Positions 25,957 through 35,891 of a stretch of DNA of 64,000 nt are shown piece by piece. Made by a program: the position numbers and the translations under genes. The first letter of the stretch is position 1. Each line of letters starts with the position of its first letter. A model generated the notes under the pieces. That model saw nothing but the letters and a program-made list of their open reading frames with translations, was not told the DNA's origin and did no database searches. The stretch is from Clostridia bacterium (GTDB lineage: Bacteria > Bacillota > Clostridia > Oscillospirales > Acutalibacteraceae). The stretch is taken from NCBI GenBank assembly GCA_017415025.1, contig JAFQJH010000017.1, forward strand, positions 62,001 through 126,000, read 5' to 3'.

Positions 25957-27273
25957 TTATTCACCAAAGAAAATCTGATTTACAACGCCTTCAAGATACT
26001 CCTGTCTGCCCGAGCCGGGGTCTGCGCAGGAGCCGAGACGTGCGGCATTCTCCGCAAGAGACTCAAGCGTTGCCGTTCCGTCAACGATAGTTTTACCGAT
26101 ACCCTCGTTGAAGGACGAATATTTCTTTTCGATAAACTTGTCAATTCTGCCGTCCTCAATGAGCTTTGCGGCCTTGATAAGACCGAGCGCAAAGGCATCC
26201 ATACCGAGGATGAATGCGTGCACCATATCCTCTTTTGTATTACTCGGACGGCGGTTTTTAGCGTCAAAGTTGAAGCCGCCGTTCTTCATTCCGTCTGCCT
26301 TGAGCACCTCGTACATACACATTGTCGTCTCGTAAACATCGAACGGGAACTCGTCGGTATCCCAGCCGAGGAGGTAGTCGCCCTGGTTAGCATCAATTGA
26401 GCCGAGCATTCCGTTGATTGCGGAAACGCGGAGCTCGTGCTGGAAGGTGTGACCCGCAAGCGTTGCGTGGTTAGCCTCGATATTCATCTTGAAATCCTTG
26501 TCAAGACCGTACTGACGAAGGAAGCCGATTGCGGTTGCGGCATCAAAATCGTATTGATGCTTCATCGGCTCTTTCGGCTTCGGCTCGATGAAAAAATCAC
26601 CCGTGAAGCCGATTTTACGGCCGTATTCAACCGCCATTTTCATAAGGCGTGCGATATTCTCCTGCTCGAACTTTACGTCTGTATTGAGGAGTGATTCATA
26701 GCCTTCACGTCCGCCCCAGAAAACGTAGCCCTTACCGCCGAGCTTGACTGTAAGCTCGAGAGCCTTTTTAATCTGTGCCGCCGCAAAGCAGTAAACCTCT
26801 GCGCTGTTCGTGCTTCCTGCACCGTTCATAAAGCGCGGATTTGAGAACATATTTGCAGTACCCCAGAGGCACTTGATGCCTGTTTCCTGCATTTTCACGA
26901 GAATATAGTCAGTGATTTCGTCAAGTCTGCGGTTTGTCTCGTTGATATCCTCTGCCTCGGGAACAAGGTCAACATCGTGGAAGCAGAAATATTCGATGCC
27001 GAGCTTACTCATAAATTCAAAGCCTGCATCAACCTTTGCCTTTGCGTGCTCCATTGTAGCCTCTGTTGCACCGAAGGACTTGTCTGCAGTTCCTCTGCCG
27101 AACATATCAACACCGTTTGCGCCGAGGTTATGCCACCAAGCCATTGCAAAGGGAAGATGCTCGCGCATAGGCTTACCGAGGATTACACGGTCAGCATCAT
27201 AAAATTTAAAAGAAAAGGGATTTTCACTCTTTGCACCCTCATATTTAACCTTATCAATAAAATCAAAATACAT
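25957..27273 (-). CDS. xylA: Xylose isomerase
   Basis: A 438-aa TIM-barrel enzyme that converts D-xylose to D-xylulose using two divalent metals. The signatures [12 protein letters not shown] (catalytic histidine and aspartate), [14 protein letters not shown] and [17 protein letters not shown] are clearly present, along with [16 protein letters not shown] for metal binding. The length fits the longer class II isomerases of Firmicutes and Bacteroides. AAGGAG precedes the ATG and contains part of the stop codon of the GH3 gene, so translation of the two is tightly linked. Position between the GH3 gene and xylB indicates a route from xylosides to xylulose-5-phosphate. Confidence 0.96.
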   Translation of the reverse strand: MYFDFIDKVKYEGAKSENPFSFKFYDADRVILGKPMREHLPFAMAWWHNLGANGVDMFGRGTADKSFGATEATMEHAKAKVDAGFEFMSKLGIEYFCFHDVDLVPEAEDINETNRRLDEITDYILVKMQETGIKCLWGTANMFSNPRFMNGAGSTNSAEVYCFAAAQIKKALELTVKLGGKGYVFWGGREGYESLLNTDVKFEQENIARLMKMAVEYGRKIGFTGDFFIEPKPKEPMKHQYDFDAATAIGFLRQYGLDKDFKMNIEANHATLAGHTFQHELRVSAINGMLGSIDANQGDYLLGWDTDEFPFDVYETTMCMYEVLKADGMKNGGFNFDAKNRRPSNTKEDMVHAFILGMDAFALGLIKAAKLIEDGRIDKFIEKKYSSFNEGIGKTIVDGTATLESLAENAARLGSCADPGSGRQEYLEGVVNQIFFGE

Positions 27274-27278
27274 AGCGG

Positions 27279-29534
27279 TTACTCCTTTATTGTTATTGTT
27301 TCTTTAAGTCTTATATCATTCGAAGCGGCGCCGACCATAATTTCAAAATCGCCGTCCTCGACAACCCATTCGAAATCCTTATTAAGAAGCTTGAACGAAT
27401 CAAAGTCAAGCTTGAATTCAACGGTTTTTGCTTCATCTGCTTTTAGTGAAATTCTCTCGAAGCCCTGAAGCAGCTTGAGCGGTGTTACAACTGACGAAAC
27501 AACGTCGTTGACATAAAGCTGAACAACCTCGTCACCGTCAATGCCACCGATATTTTTAACATCAGCCTTAACCGTGAAATCCGTTTTGCCTGTTTTTTCA
27601 ATAACGAGATTTGAATACTCAAACTTTGTATAAGAAAGACCGAAGCCGAACGGATAGCGCGCACCTCTCTTGCCCTCAAACATATCCTCAAAGTAATTGG
27701 GAAGAGCTGAATAATAGCACGGGATACGGTTAGAATCCTGCGGGAAGGAAACGGGAAGTCTGCCTGCGGGATTGTTCGTGCCGAGGAGCGTTTCAACAAT
27801 CGCCTTTGCTCCGAATTCACCGCCGAACCACGAAATAAGAATTGCGTTTGACACCTTGCACTCCTCTGAAAGGTCAACGCTTCTGCCGTTTTCAAGCACA
27901 ACAATAAGCGGCTTGCCTGTCTTTGCAAGCTCGAGTATAAGCTCACGCTGTCTGCCTGCAAGTCTTAAGTCGGAACGGTCGTGACCCTCACTGCTTGTTG
28001 AAGTATTGTCACCGCCGACAAAAATGATAACGTCGCTGTTCTGTGCGGCTAAAATTGCATCGTCAAAATTAGCGTTCTCGTCCTCATCGTAGACCTCTGT
28101 AAGGTGGAACTGTCCGTCCTCTGCCTTGATAGCCTGAACGCCCCTGGGGATTCCGCAGCCCGATGCCTGTGTGATTTCAAAGCCCTCACCGAGTGCCTCG
28201 CGAAGCTCGTCATAAACGCTGTTGAGCTCATATCCGTACGGTGTGGAGGAATATCCGCCCACACGCTGTCTTACCGACGACGGACCAACGAGTGCGATTT
28301 TTTTATATTTCTTTCCGAGAGGAAGTATGCCGTCATTTTCGATAAGAGTCATACCCTGTCTTGCACCCTCAAGGCTGATTGCCTTGTGCTCCTCACAGCG
28401 GATAACAGACTTGTATTTTTCCTCATCCGTGAACGGATTTTCAAAAAGACCGAGTATAAACTTCAGGCGAAGCACGCTGTATACAGCCTCGTCAAGACGT
28501 TCCTGTGAAATGCTGCCGTTCTTTACGTGGTCGATAATCGTTTTCTGTCGGAACTCGTGGGGATAAGAGCAGCATCCCTGAACGTCCATTCCCGCATTGA
28601 TAACGTCACGGATAGCATCAACGTGATTTGCGGCAGTGCGGTGAGCCTCAACAAGACGCTCGATTGCACCCCAGTCCGCGCGGACATAACCCTTCATACC
28701 GTATCTGCCGCGAAGAACATCATAAAGATAATATCTTGAGCTGATAACAACCTCGGAGTCGATTGCATTATAGCACGCCATAACGTTGTTTGCGCCTGCT
28801 TTTGTGATTGCCTTCTCAAAAACGGGAAGATAGCACTGCTCCACCTCGCGCTTACCTGCACGTGCCTGAGCACAGTTGATACCGTTTTCCGCAATACCGT
28901 GAACGCAGTAATGCTTCGGCTCGGTCAGAACAGCGTCATCACGCTTGAAATCGCCGTGCTTCTGTTCGCCCGTGATAATCTGATAGCCCATTTCTCCACA
29001 GAGATACGTATCCTCACCAAAGGTTTCCTCCACTCTGCCCCAACGAGGCTCACGCGCAACGTCAAGGTTGGGAGCAAGAATTTCGTGCATACCGAGCGAA
29101 CGTGTTTCCGCACCGATAGCCTTACCTGTACGGTGAACAAGGTCACGGTTAAATGAAGCCGCAAGACAAAGCGGAACGGGAAAAATCATCGCGCCCGGCC
29201 AGCTTATACCGTGCAGAGCCTCACCCGTGAAGATACACGGAATTCCGAAACGGCTCTTTGACATAATATATTTCTGATATCTGTTGAAAACCGCCGGAAC
29301 CGAATACGCATCGTGCATAAATCCGATGCCGTTGTTGCCGAGAACCTTTTCGAGATTTTCGTAATCGGGTTCAGCGGTTTCATCAAGCGAGCAGTCATGT
29401 ATTTTATGCGGAGCGGTAGTGAATTCAACACCGCGCAGGATATCAAGCTGTGCAACCTTTTCCTCAAGAGTCATACTGGAAAGCAGGTCCTGCGCCCTGA
29501 CCTCGGGAGAAAGTGAAGCGTCCGAATATTTCAT
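27279..29534 (-). CDS. GH3 glycoside hydrolase, probable beta-xylosidase/beta-glucosidase
   Basis: A 751-aa enzyme without signal peptide, so cytoplasmic. The order is the N-terminal TIM barrel with [18 protein letters not shown] and EPKHYCVHG, the nucleophile aspartate in VRADWGAI (about residue 295), the alpha/beta sandwich domain ([30 protein letters not shown]) and a C-terminal fibronectin-III-like domain (about 640-751). As first gene of the unit with xylA and xylB it most likely releases xylose from imported short xylosides; beta-glucosidase activity is possible because GH3 specificity is poorly predictable. Its strong promoter is at 29563-29591. Confidence 0.88.
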   Translation of the reverse strand: MKYSDASLSPEVRAQDLLSSMTLEEKVAQLDILRGVEFTTAPHKIHDCSLDETAEPDYENLEKVLGNNGIGFMHDAYSVPAVFNRYQKYIMSKSRFGIPCIFTGEALHGISWPGAMIFPVPLCLAASFNRDLVHRTGKAIGAETRSLGMHEILAPNLDVAREPRWGRVEETFGEDTYLCGEMGYQIITGEQKHGDFKRDDAVLTEPKHYCVHGIAENGINCAQARAGKREVEQCYLPVFEKAITKAGANNVMACYNAIDSEVVISSRYYLYDVLRGRYGMKGYVRADWGAIERLVEAHRTAANHVDAIRDVINAGMDVQGCCSYPHEFRQKTIIDHVKNGSISQERLDEAVYSVLRLKFILGLFENPFTDEEKYKSVIRCEEHKAISLEGARQGMTLIENDGILPLGKKYKKIALVGPSSVRQRVGGYSSTPYGYELNSVYDELREALGEGFEITQASGCGIPRGVQAIKAEDGQFHLTEVYDEDENANFDDAILAAQNSDVIIFVGGDNTSTSSEGHDRSDLRLAGRQRELILELAKTGKPLIVVLENGRSVDLSEECKVSNAILISWFGGEFGAKAIVETLLGTNNPAGRLPVSFPQDSNRIPCYYSALPNYFEDMFEGKRGARYPFGFGLSYTKFEYSNLVIEKTGKTDFTVKADVKNIGGIDGDEVVQLYVNDVVSSVVTPLKLLQGFERISLKADEAKTVEFKLDFDSFKLLNKDFEWVVEDGDFEIMVGAASNDIRLKETITIKE

Positions 29535-29562
29535 AATATCGCCTCCGTAAGAATATGAAAAA

Positions 29563-29591
29563 ATTATATCATCCGCAAAAAATTAAGTCAA
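29563..29591 (-). promoter_or_regulatory. Promoter of GH3-xylA-xylB
   Basis: On the minus strand TTGACT (29591-29586), 17 bases, TATAAT (29568-29563) with an extended TGA before the -10 box. It is divergent from the acyltransferase promoter 20 bases away. No obvious XylR operator is seen. Confidence 0.8.
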
Positions 29592-29609
29592 GGAAAGCCA
29601 AAATATATC

Positions 29610-29638
29610 TTGCAAATAAAATAAAGATTAATTATAAT
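29610..29638 (+). promoter_or_regulatory. Promoter of the acyltransferase gene
   Basis: TTGCAA (29610-29615), 17 bases, TATAAT (29633-29638). Its position supports the ATG at 29675, not an earlier in-frame ATG at 29555. Confidence 0.75.
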
Positions 29639-29674
29639 TGTGATGCGTTGAACCTTCATTTCGGGAGTGATGAT

Positions 29675-30670
29675 ATGGTACAAAGAATACAGAAATGGGA
29701 CATACTTAAATTTATTCTTATCTTCTTTGTCGTTTTCGGGCATATATCCGAGCAATATTCGGGAATGGGCGGACTTTTCATTTTCATTTATTCGTTCCAT
29801 ATGCCGTTGTTTATTTTTGTTTCGGGTCTTTTCAGCAAGCGGACTATCAACGAAAAACGCTACGATAAGATATTCACCTATTTTGTGCTGTATATTTTTA
29901 TCAAGATTATTATTTTCTTCGGCAATTTTGTCCGTCACACCCCCGTAAGATTCAACATTCTTTATGAGGGCGGTGTTCCGTGGTACGCTTTTGCGATTTT
30001 CGCCTTCTGTCTTATCACGGTTTTTCTCCGGAAATTTGACCCGAAATATGTTTTTGTTTTATCAATCGCTCTTGCCTGCTTTGCAGGGTATGATAACAGC
30101 CTTACCGATTTTCTTGTTTCATCAAGAATCGTTGTATTTTATCCGTTCTTCTACGCGGGATACGCCCTTGATGCAAACACAGTTGCTCAGAAGCTTAACA
30201 GAAAATCAATCAAAATCTGTTCTGCCGTGTTTATCATCGGTTACATAGCCCTGCTTTGCCTTCAGTACGATAATATCCGTTTTCTGCATCCTCTCCTTAC
30301 GGGAAGAAACTCTTTCTGGGTGCTTGAAAAGCTTAACGAGTTCGGCGCACTTTTCCGCTTCGGATATTACGTCCTCGTTTTCCTGCTCGGCGCGGCAATA
30401 ATTTCGCTCATACCGAACACGCTCGGCAAGGGAACAATCGCAAAGCTCGGTGCACGAAGCGTTCAGGTCTACGCTCTTCACTATTTCTTCATATTCCTTC
30501 TTTACCACAACCTGCGCATTGACGAATGGTTCGAAAGCGTTTTCCCTGTCAGCGCAAAAATACTTATACTTCCGCTGACGGTGATAATTATGCTTATATG
30601 CTCGTCAAAATACCTGACACCGATATTTGATTTTATTTTAAAACCGAAATTGAAAGGAAAGAACCGCTAA
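29675..30670 (+). CDS. Acyltransferase family 3 membrane protein
   Basis: A 331-aa integral membrane protein with about ten hydrophobic helices. The N-terminus MVQRIQKWDILKFILIFFVVFGH has the histidine after the first helix typical of family 3 acyltransferases (OafA/WcaF relatives), and PLFIFVSGLF follows in the next helix. Such proteins transfer acetyl or other acyl groups to surface sugars. The start at 29675 is supported by GGGAG seven bases upstream and by the promoter; the longer frame would begin inside the promoter. It is monocistronic and diverges from the xylose unit, so it may rather serve surface polysaccharide decoration than xylan use. Confidence 0.8.
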   Translation: MVQRIQKWDILKFILIFFVVFGHISEQYSGMGGLFIFIYSFHMPLFIFVSGLFSKRTINEKRYDKIFTYFVLYIFIKIIIFFGNFVRHTPVRFNILYEGGVPWYAFAIFAFCLITVFLRKFDPKYVFVLSIALACFAGYDNSLTDFLVSSRIVVFYPFFYAGYALDANTVAQKLNRKSIKICSAVFIIGYIALLCLQYDNIRFLHPLLTGRNSFWVLEKLNEFGALFRFGYYVLVFLLGAAIISLIPNTLGKGTIAKLGARSVQVYALHYFFIFLLYHNLRIDEWFESVFPVSAKILILPLTVIIMLICSSKYLTPIFDFILKPKLKGKNR

Positions 30671-30682
30671 CGGTAATCGTTT

Positions 30683-30864
30683 AATAACTGTTCCACGGAG
30701 ATGAAGAAGCCATTTTATCCGATGCCGATGTATACAGATACTTCAAATCGGATAAAATGGCTAAAAAGAAATCTATATAAACAATCGGCTTGCAGTTGGA
30801 TTAACTGCAAGCCGACATTGATTTATTCAGTTTCTTTTGTTCTTCGCTTCGTGGGACAGTTATT
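30683..30864. repeat. 182-bp nested palindromic element filling the gap between two convergent genes
   Basis: The outer ends are imperfect inverted repeats of about 25 bases (30683-30708 and 30840-30864). Inside lie a perfect 15-bp inverted repeat (30709-30723 with 30747-30761) and a perfect 13-bp hairpin (30785-30815). The whole could fold as a branched cruciform or RNA. It begins 13 bases after the acyltransferase stop and abuts the GH2 stop. It resembles a MITE-like or REP-like unit; no second copy is seen in the window. Confidence 0.7.
30785..30815. terminator. Perfect hairpin, possible terminator of the GH2 gene
   Basis: A 13-bp perfect stem (TCGGCTTGCAGTT) with loop GGATT. On the minus strand it is followed by TTGTTTATATAG, only moderately U-rich. 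It is part of the larger palindromic element. Confidence 0.5.
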
Positions 30865-33135
30865 TTACTTTTTCTTAACCTTGTTAAGAATAGCATTAAC
30901 CTCAAGAATCTGCTCCTTGGTGAACTTTCCGCCGCCGACCATTGAGAATACGCGCTTGACGGTAAAGCCCGATGCCATATCGTAAAGACCCTTGAGCATT
31001 GATTTGCTTATCTTCACGCCCGACATATCGAAGCCTGCAACCTCAGCCTTGCCCTTTTCGCCCTTCTTGCCCGAGGACATTGCCTTTTTGAGGAAGAGAC
31101 CAATCTTGACTGCGGCAAGCTTACCGCCGAAGGTTGAAAGGATATCGCCGATTGTATCGTTGATTGAGTAACGTCCGTCAGGTGTGTTGATTTCGAACCA
31201 GTTGATAACCTGACCTTCCTCTTTCATAATATATGCTTCGTTCGGTGTGTCAACCTTGCGGATAACACCGCTGTCCTCAAGGTCGCCTGCCTTGACAGTG
31301 AGTGTTGTTTCGCCCTCGTTCTTAACGTCAAAGTAGAAGAACGGATACTTGCCCTTCTGCTGCTTGCCGACGCTGACACCGTTTGCAAAAAGCTCAACCT
31401 CGTCACAGTTAGAATAAACCGTTACCTTTGTAACGTCCTCAACGCGGTCGATGTAACGCTTGCCGCACAGGTGCACCATAGGCTTCTTTGAAAGCCAAGC
31501 CTGATAAGCAAAGAAGGAATCCTTCTTATACTTTCTGTCGAAGGTAACGAGACCCTTGTGGTTCATTCCGTTTTCGCCGCCCTCTGCACGTGCGTCAGCG
31601 GCAAAGTCAAACATATTCCATACGTGAGTTGCCCAGAGATACGGTCTGTCCGCAATCTGCTTGATGAGCTCCTCGTGATAGTATGCCTGATATTCCTCGG
31701 TGTAGTCGCCCTGAACGGGGTCTGACGTATGCCAATCGAGTGCCTCACAGCCGTATTCGCTGATGCCGATCGGCTTTTTCGGATACTTCGCGTGGAAATT
31801 ATCGAACCACGGGCCGTTCATATCCGTTGTGCCGCCGTACCAGCCGTAATAATGGTTATAGGAAAGAACGTCACTGATATGAACATACTCCGAATCAATC
31901 GAACACATTGTAACGGATGCGATTGTTGTAAGACGGGTTTTATCCATCTTATGGCAAATCTCGTTAAGCTCCTTATGATTCTTGATAAGATGCGGATCAT
32001 CCGCACCGGCGATTGTGATTTCGTTCGAAAGACCCCATACCACGATTGACGGGTGGTTATAGTTCTGCGAAACGAGCTCCTTCATCTGTGAGATTGTGTT
32101 GTCGTAGCCGTTGGGCATATGTCTTGAAATATAGGGAATTTCTGCCCAGAGCACAAGACCTGCCTCGTCGCAAAGGTCGTAGAAAACCTGTGAATGCTGA
32201 TAATGAGCAAGACGGATTGTGTTCGCGCCCATTTCAAGAATAAGGTCAAGGTCCTCCTTGTGATGCTCGGGGAGGAGGGCGTTACCGATATCGGGTCTGT
32301 CCTGATGACGGGAAACACCGCGCAAGGGATATTCTCTGCCGTTGAGGATGAAGCCCTTTTCGGGATCAATCTTAAACGAACGGCAGCCGAAGCGTGTTGA
32401 GATTTCGTCAACCTCTTCGCCCTTATAAATAAGAGTAGCCTTTGCCGTGTAGAGATACGGGTCGTCAAGACCGTCCCAGAGATGAACGTTCTCGATTACA
32501 AAATCAGCATCGTCGTCATCAACCTTTGATGCGATAACCTCGCCGTCGGCGATAATTTCATATTTAACCTTACAGTCGTCATCATCGTTTATGAAGGTTT
32601 TGATTTCGATTTCTGCATCCTTGCCCTTGATTTCGGGAGTTACCATAATGCCCGGCGCGCCGTAGTATTCAAGGTCAAAGTGCTTTTCGGGAACGCCGAT
32701 AACGCTGACGTCACGGTAAATTCCACCGTAGAAGGTAAAGTCGGCATTCTGGGGATAAACTCTGTCGTTTGATGAATTATCAACGGCAACCGCAAGGAGA
32801 TTTTCGTCCTTTACATCATCAATTTTTACACGGAAGGTTGAATAACCGCCGTCGTGCTTTGTAAGACTCTTGCCGTTCCAGAAGACCTCACAGGATGAAT
32901 TTACACCGTCAAACTGAAGGTGCTTTACCTCACCCTCGGGAAGCTCGTCAGCCTTGAGAGTCTTTGCAAAATAACAGGTGCCTCTGTGATAGTCATTGCC
33001 GCCGTCCTGACCGTCCTTGCCGTTCCAGGTGTAGGGCAGATTGAGCTGCGTCCACTCTGCAGGATATGATGCAGGTACGCTCTTCGCCTCAGCAGAAAAA
33101 GCCCAGCCTGCGTTGATGTTTCTGACAAGTCTCAT
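30865..33135 (-). CDS. GH2 beta-galactosidase-family enzyme with extra C-terminal region
   Basis: A 756-aa cytoplasmic hydrolase. The N-terminal jelly-roll domain (about 1-180) holds NLPYTWNGKDGQDGGNDYHRG, the immunoglobulin-like domain follows, and the TIM barrel carries the acid/base glutamate in WGLSNEITIAG and the nucleophile glutamate in PIGISEYGCEA. Such enzymes remove beta-galactose or related sugars; beta-glucuronidase or beta-mannosidase activity is possible. The last 120 residues or so are unusual: a short INWFEINTPDGRYSINDT part and then a basic helical region ending NAILNKVKKK, not part of the usual GH2 core. It is transcribed alone from the promoter at 33181-33209. Confidence 0.85.
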   Translation of the reverse strand: MRLVRNINAGWAFSAEAKSVPASYPAEWTQLNLPYTWNGKDGQDGGNDYHRGTCYFAKTLKADELPEGEVKHLQFDGVNSSCEVFWNGKSLTKHDGGYSTFRVKIDDVKDENLLAVAVDNSSNDRVYPQNADFTFYGGIYRDVSVIGVPEKHFDLEYYGAPGIMVTPEIKGKDAEIEIKTFINDDDDCKVKYEIIADGEVIASKVDDDDADFVIENVHLWDGLDDPYLYTAKATLIYKGEEVDEISTRFGCRSFKIDPEKGFILNGREYPLRGVSRHQDRPDIGNALLPEHHKEDLDLILEMGANTIRLAHYQHSQVFYDLCDEAGLVLWAEIPYISRHMPNGYDNTISQMKELVSQNYNHPSIVVWGLSNEITIAGADDPHLIKNHKELNEICHKMDKTRLTTIASVTMCSIDSEYVHISDVLSYNHYYGWYGGTTDMNGPWFDNFHAKYPKKPIGISEYGCEALDWHTSDPVQGDYTEEYQAYYHEELIKQIADRPYLWATHVWNMFDFAADARAEGGENGMNHKGLVTFDRKYKKDSFFAYQAWLSKKPMVHLCGKRYIDRVEDVTKVTVYSNCDEVELFANGVSVGKQQKGKYPFFYFDVKNEGETTLTVKAGDLEDSGVIRKVDTPNEAYIMKEEGQVINWFEINTPDGRYSINDTIGDILSTFGGKLAAVKIGLFLKKAMSSGKKGEKGKAEVAGFDMSGVKISKSMLKGLYDMASGFTVKRVFSMVGGGKFTKEQILEVNAILNKVKKK

Positions 33136-33180
33136 AGTTCTTCCTCCAAAATATATTTGAGTACATAACTTTACTAATAT

Positions 33181-33209
33181 ATTTTACTTTATTTCCCTTA
33201 AAAATGCAA
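33181..33209 (-). promoter_or_regulatory. Promoter of the GH2 gene
   Basis: On the minus strand TTGCAT (33209-33204), 17 bases, TAAAAT (33186-33181), with GGAGGAAG before the ATG at 33135. Confidence 0.7.
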
Positions 33210-33210
33210 G

Positions 33211-33243
33211 AAAAAAACTGCACAGACACAGCCGTGCAGTTTT
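33211..33243 (-). terminator. Terminator after lysC
   Basis: A perfect 10-bp stem (AAAACTGCAC) with a 10-base loop, followed on the minus strand by seven T, 15 bases after the lysC stop codon. Confidence 0.9.
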
Positions 33244-33257
33244 GTGTAATTTAATTA

Positions 33258-34466
33258 TCAGTCGTTACCGAAGAAAGCTTCGTGAACAGCGGCAACTGCT
33301 CTGTCAGCATCCTTGCGGTCGATAAGAACGGAAATCTTGATTTCGCTTGTTGAAATCATCTGGATGTTGATATCCTGATTGAAGAGAGCCTCAAACATTG
33401 TTGATGCTGTGCCCGGATGTGTCTCCATACCTGCACCTACAACAGAAATCTTTGCGATTGTATCGTCACGGACAACCTTTGCATCGCCGATGAACGGAAG
33501 GCTGTTGATAGCCATAACTGCATCGTCAGCGTGTGCTTCGCTTACTGTGAAGGCGATGTCCTTTGTGCCGTCGCGGCCGACTGACTGAAGAATGATATCA
33601 ACGTTGATATTCTTTGCAGCGAGGCTTGCAAAAATCTTGAAAGCAACACCGGGAACATCGTTAAGACCTGTGATTGAAATTCTGGAAGCATCTGCATCCT
33701 TTGTAACGCCTCTGACTAACATTTTTTCCATTTTAGCTGTCTCCTTTACCATTGTGCCCGGAATCGGGTTAAGGCTTGAAATAACCTCAAGCTGTACGTT
33801 ATATTTTTTAGCCATTTCAACTGAACGGTTGTTAAGAACCTGTGCGCCGAGAGTTGCAAGCTCAAGCATCTCGTCATAGGTTATTTCTGGAAGTCTCTTT
33901 GCGTTCTTGACCTTTCTCGGGTCTGCTGTGTAAACGCCGTCAACGTCCGTAAAAATCTGGCACTTGTCAGCGTGGAGAGCTGCTGCGATTGCAACCGCAC
34001 TTGTATCCGAGCCGCCGCGGCCGAGTGTTGTAACGTCGTCGTACTTGTTAAGTCCCTGGAAGCCTGCAACAATAACAATCTTCTTGTTGCCGAGTTCAGT
34101 CTTGAGGCGCTTTGTGTCTACCTTCTTGATTCTTGCGGCAGAGTACACGGAATCCGTGCTGAAGCCTGCCTGCCAGCCGAGAAGAGAGATTGCGTTATAT
34201 CCAAGCTTCTCGATAGCCATTGCAAGAAGAGCTATTGAAATCTGCTCGCCTGCTGCCATAAGCATATCCATCTCGCGCTTGGGTGCGCCGGGGTTGATTT
34301 CCTTTGCCTTTGCGATGAGGTCGTCCGTTGTATCACCCTGCGCGGAAACAACAACAACAACTTCGTTGCCCTGCTTATAAGTGTCCGTAACGATTTTAGC
34401 GACATTCATCACACGCTCGGCATTGGCAACTGAGCTGCCGCCGAATTTCTGAACGATAAGTCCCAT
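33258..34466 (-). CDS. lysC: Aspartate kinase
   Basis: A 402-aa enzyme that phosphorylates aspartate, the first step to lysine, threonine and methionine. The N-terminal motif VQKFGGSSVANAERV, the FTDVDGVYTADPR strand and TLGRGGSDTSAVAIA are those of the amino-acid kinase fold. The C-terminal third holds two ACT domains (VPGVAFKIFASLAAKNINVD and SVVGAGMETHPGTASTMFEAL) that bind the feedback inhibitor. It lies 20 bases after hom and in the same transcript, so its expression is tied to threonine synthesis. No lysine riboswitch is visible upstream of the pair. Confidence 0.96.
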   Translation of the reverse strand: MGLIVQKFGGSSVANAERVMNVAKIVTDTYKQGNEVVVVVSAQGDTTDDLIAKAKEINPGAPKREMDMLMAAGEQISIALLAMAIEKLGYNAISLLGWQAGFSTDSVYSAARIKKVDTKRLKTELGNKKIVIVAGFQGLNKYDDVTTLGRGGSDTSAVAIAAALHADKCQIFTDVDGVYTADPRKVKNAKRLPEITYDEMLELATLGAQVLNNRSVEMAKKYNVQLEVISSLNPIPGTMVKETAKMEKMLVRGVTKDADASRISITGLNDVPGVAFKIFASLAAKNINVDIILQSVGRDGTKDIAFTVSEAHADDAVMAINSLPFIGDAKVVRDDTIAKISVVGAGMETHPGTASTMFEALFNQDINIQMISTSEIKISVLIDRKDADRAVAAVHEAFFGND

Positions 34467-34486
34467 AATTAATTCACCACTTTATA

Positions 34487-35719
34487 TCAATAATTTTCTA
34501 CTCTGATTTTTGAGAGGAGCTCAACTTCCTCAAGCTTTGCGAGCATTGCATCAAGCTCGCCCTCCGCCATAACGGGAGTTACGAATGCAAATTCATCTTC
34601 GGGCGCATTCTCACGGGTGAGGATGCTGATATCTCCAAAAATTTCCTCCGCCTTTTTAAGCGCAAAAACCTTATCACCCTTTGCACGGATGTACAGTGAA
34701 GTTTCCACTTCCTTATGGTCAACAACATAGTTTTCGACCGCATCGCCCCAGCCGAAAGCCTTGCGCTTTTCGATGTGACGTGCACAGTCGATAACGTCAG
34801 CCACAACAGCACTTGCAGTTGCGAGCTTTCCTGCGCCTCTGCCGTAGAATGCACAGTCGCCGACAGCGTTACCGCGCACAAAAACGGCATTGAAAACGTC
34901 GTTTACGCCTGAAAGAATGCTCTCGTTCTTAACAAATGCAGGGCTGACCATAGCGGAAATTTTATCGCCGACACGCTTTGCTCTGCCGAGAAGCTTGATT
35001 ACGCCGCCCCAGGAGCGCGCATATTCAACGTCCTCGAGAGTGATTTTCGTAATACCCTCCGTATAAACGCTTTCGGGGAAAACGTGCTTGCCGAATGCAA
35101 GAGATGCGAGAATACAAATCTTACGGCAGGCATCAAAGCCTTCGATATCAGCCGTCGGGTCCTTTTCCGCATAGCCGTTATCCTGCGCAAGTCTGAGTGC
35201 ATCCTCAAAGCTCATTGAGTTATAAATCATCATCGTGAGGATGAAGTTTGTTGTTCCGTTAAGGATACCTGCAACCTCATCAATTCTGTTAGCCGCAAGA
35301 CACTGTGCAAGAGGACGGATGACGGGGATACCGCCGCCGACACTTGCCTCAAACATAAAGTTTGCGTTGTTCTCTTCTGCCAATTTAAGAAGAATATCTC
35401 CCTTTGCGGCAACAAGCTCCTTGTTGGAGGTTGCAACGCTCTTGCCCGCCTTAAGGCAAGCGGAAACGAAATCGAAAGCAGGGTTAAGACCGCCCATAGC
35501 CTCAACAACGATTTTAACGTCAGGGTCGTTGAGGATGATGTTGAAATCCTTTACGAGCTTGCTTTCATTCTCGTCACCGGGGAAATCTCTGAGGTCAAGA
35601 ATGTATTTTACGCTGACAGTGTCCTGCAGGCTTTTTTCGGCAATGCTCTGATTATTCATCGAAATAACCTGTGCAACACCCGAGCCGACAACACCGTAGC
35701 CCATAATTGCTATTTCCAT
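34487..35719 (-). CDS. hom: Homoserine dehydrogenase
   Basis: A 410-aa NAD(P)-dependent enzyme that reduces aspartate semialdehyde to homoserine. The N-terminal motif GYGVVGSGVAQV binds the cofactor; VAGILNGTTNFILTMM and GYAEKDPTADIEGFDACRK form the catalytic domain with the conserved lysine and acidic residues; a C-terminal ACT domain (about residues 330-410) is present, giving the usual Gram-positive length. AAGGAG precedes the ATG. It is the first gene of a hom-lysC pair. Only a weak promoter is seen upstream, and no T-box or riboswitch fold could be recognised in the 150-base leader region. Confidence 0.95.
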   Translation of the reverse strand: MEIAIMGYGVVGSGVAQVISMNNQSIAEKSLQDTVSVKYILDLRDFPGDENESKLVKDFNIILNDPDVKIVVEAMGGLNPAFDFVSACLKAGKSVATSNKELVAAKGDILLKLAEENNANFMFEASVGGGIPVIRPLAQCLAANRIDEVAGILNGTTNFILTMMIYNSMSFEDALRLAQDNGYAEKDPTADIEGFDACRKICILASLAFGKHVFPESVYTEGITKITLEDVEYARSWGGVIKLLGRAKRVGDKISAMVSPAFVKNESILSGVNDVFNAVFVRGNAVGDCAFYGRGAGKLATASAVVADVIDCARHIEKRKAFGWGDAVENYVVDHKEVETSLYIRAKGDKVFALKKAEEIFGDISILTRENAPEDEFAFVTPVMAEGELDAMLAKLEEVELLSKIRVENY

Positions 35720-35749
35720 ATTTTTTCACTCCTTGCTACATACGCAGAT

Positions 35750-35778
35750 AGTGTAACATAAATATCGAAAATAATAAA
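35750..35778 (-). promoter_or_regulatory. Weak candidate promoter of hom-lysC
   Basis: On the minus strand TTTATT (35778-35773), 17 bases, TACACT (35755-35750) preceded by TGT, an extended -10 element. The match is modest. Confidence 0.35.
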
Positions 35779-35831
35779 GAGTAAATTCAAAAAAATCTTG
35801 CCTTTTTTGAAAAAAATTCATATCTTTTTAA

Positions 35832-35858
35832 TTGCATTGATGTAAGATTTGGTATAAT
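35832..35858 (+). promoter_or_regulatory. Extended -10 promoter of the YtvI-like gene
   Basis: TTGCAT (35832-35837), a short 15-base spacer, then TGG directly before TATAAT (35853-35858). The extended -10 element probably makes up for the short spacing. Confidence 0.6.
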
Positions 35859-35891
35859 ATATTTGTGTAAAGGGAATGAGGTGCATTTTTT

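Noticed and set aside
34467..35891. Lysine riboswitch or T-box near hom-lysC
   Set aside because: The hom leader is about 150 bases or less, and I find no T-box sequence, specifier stem or lysine-riboswitch core.
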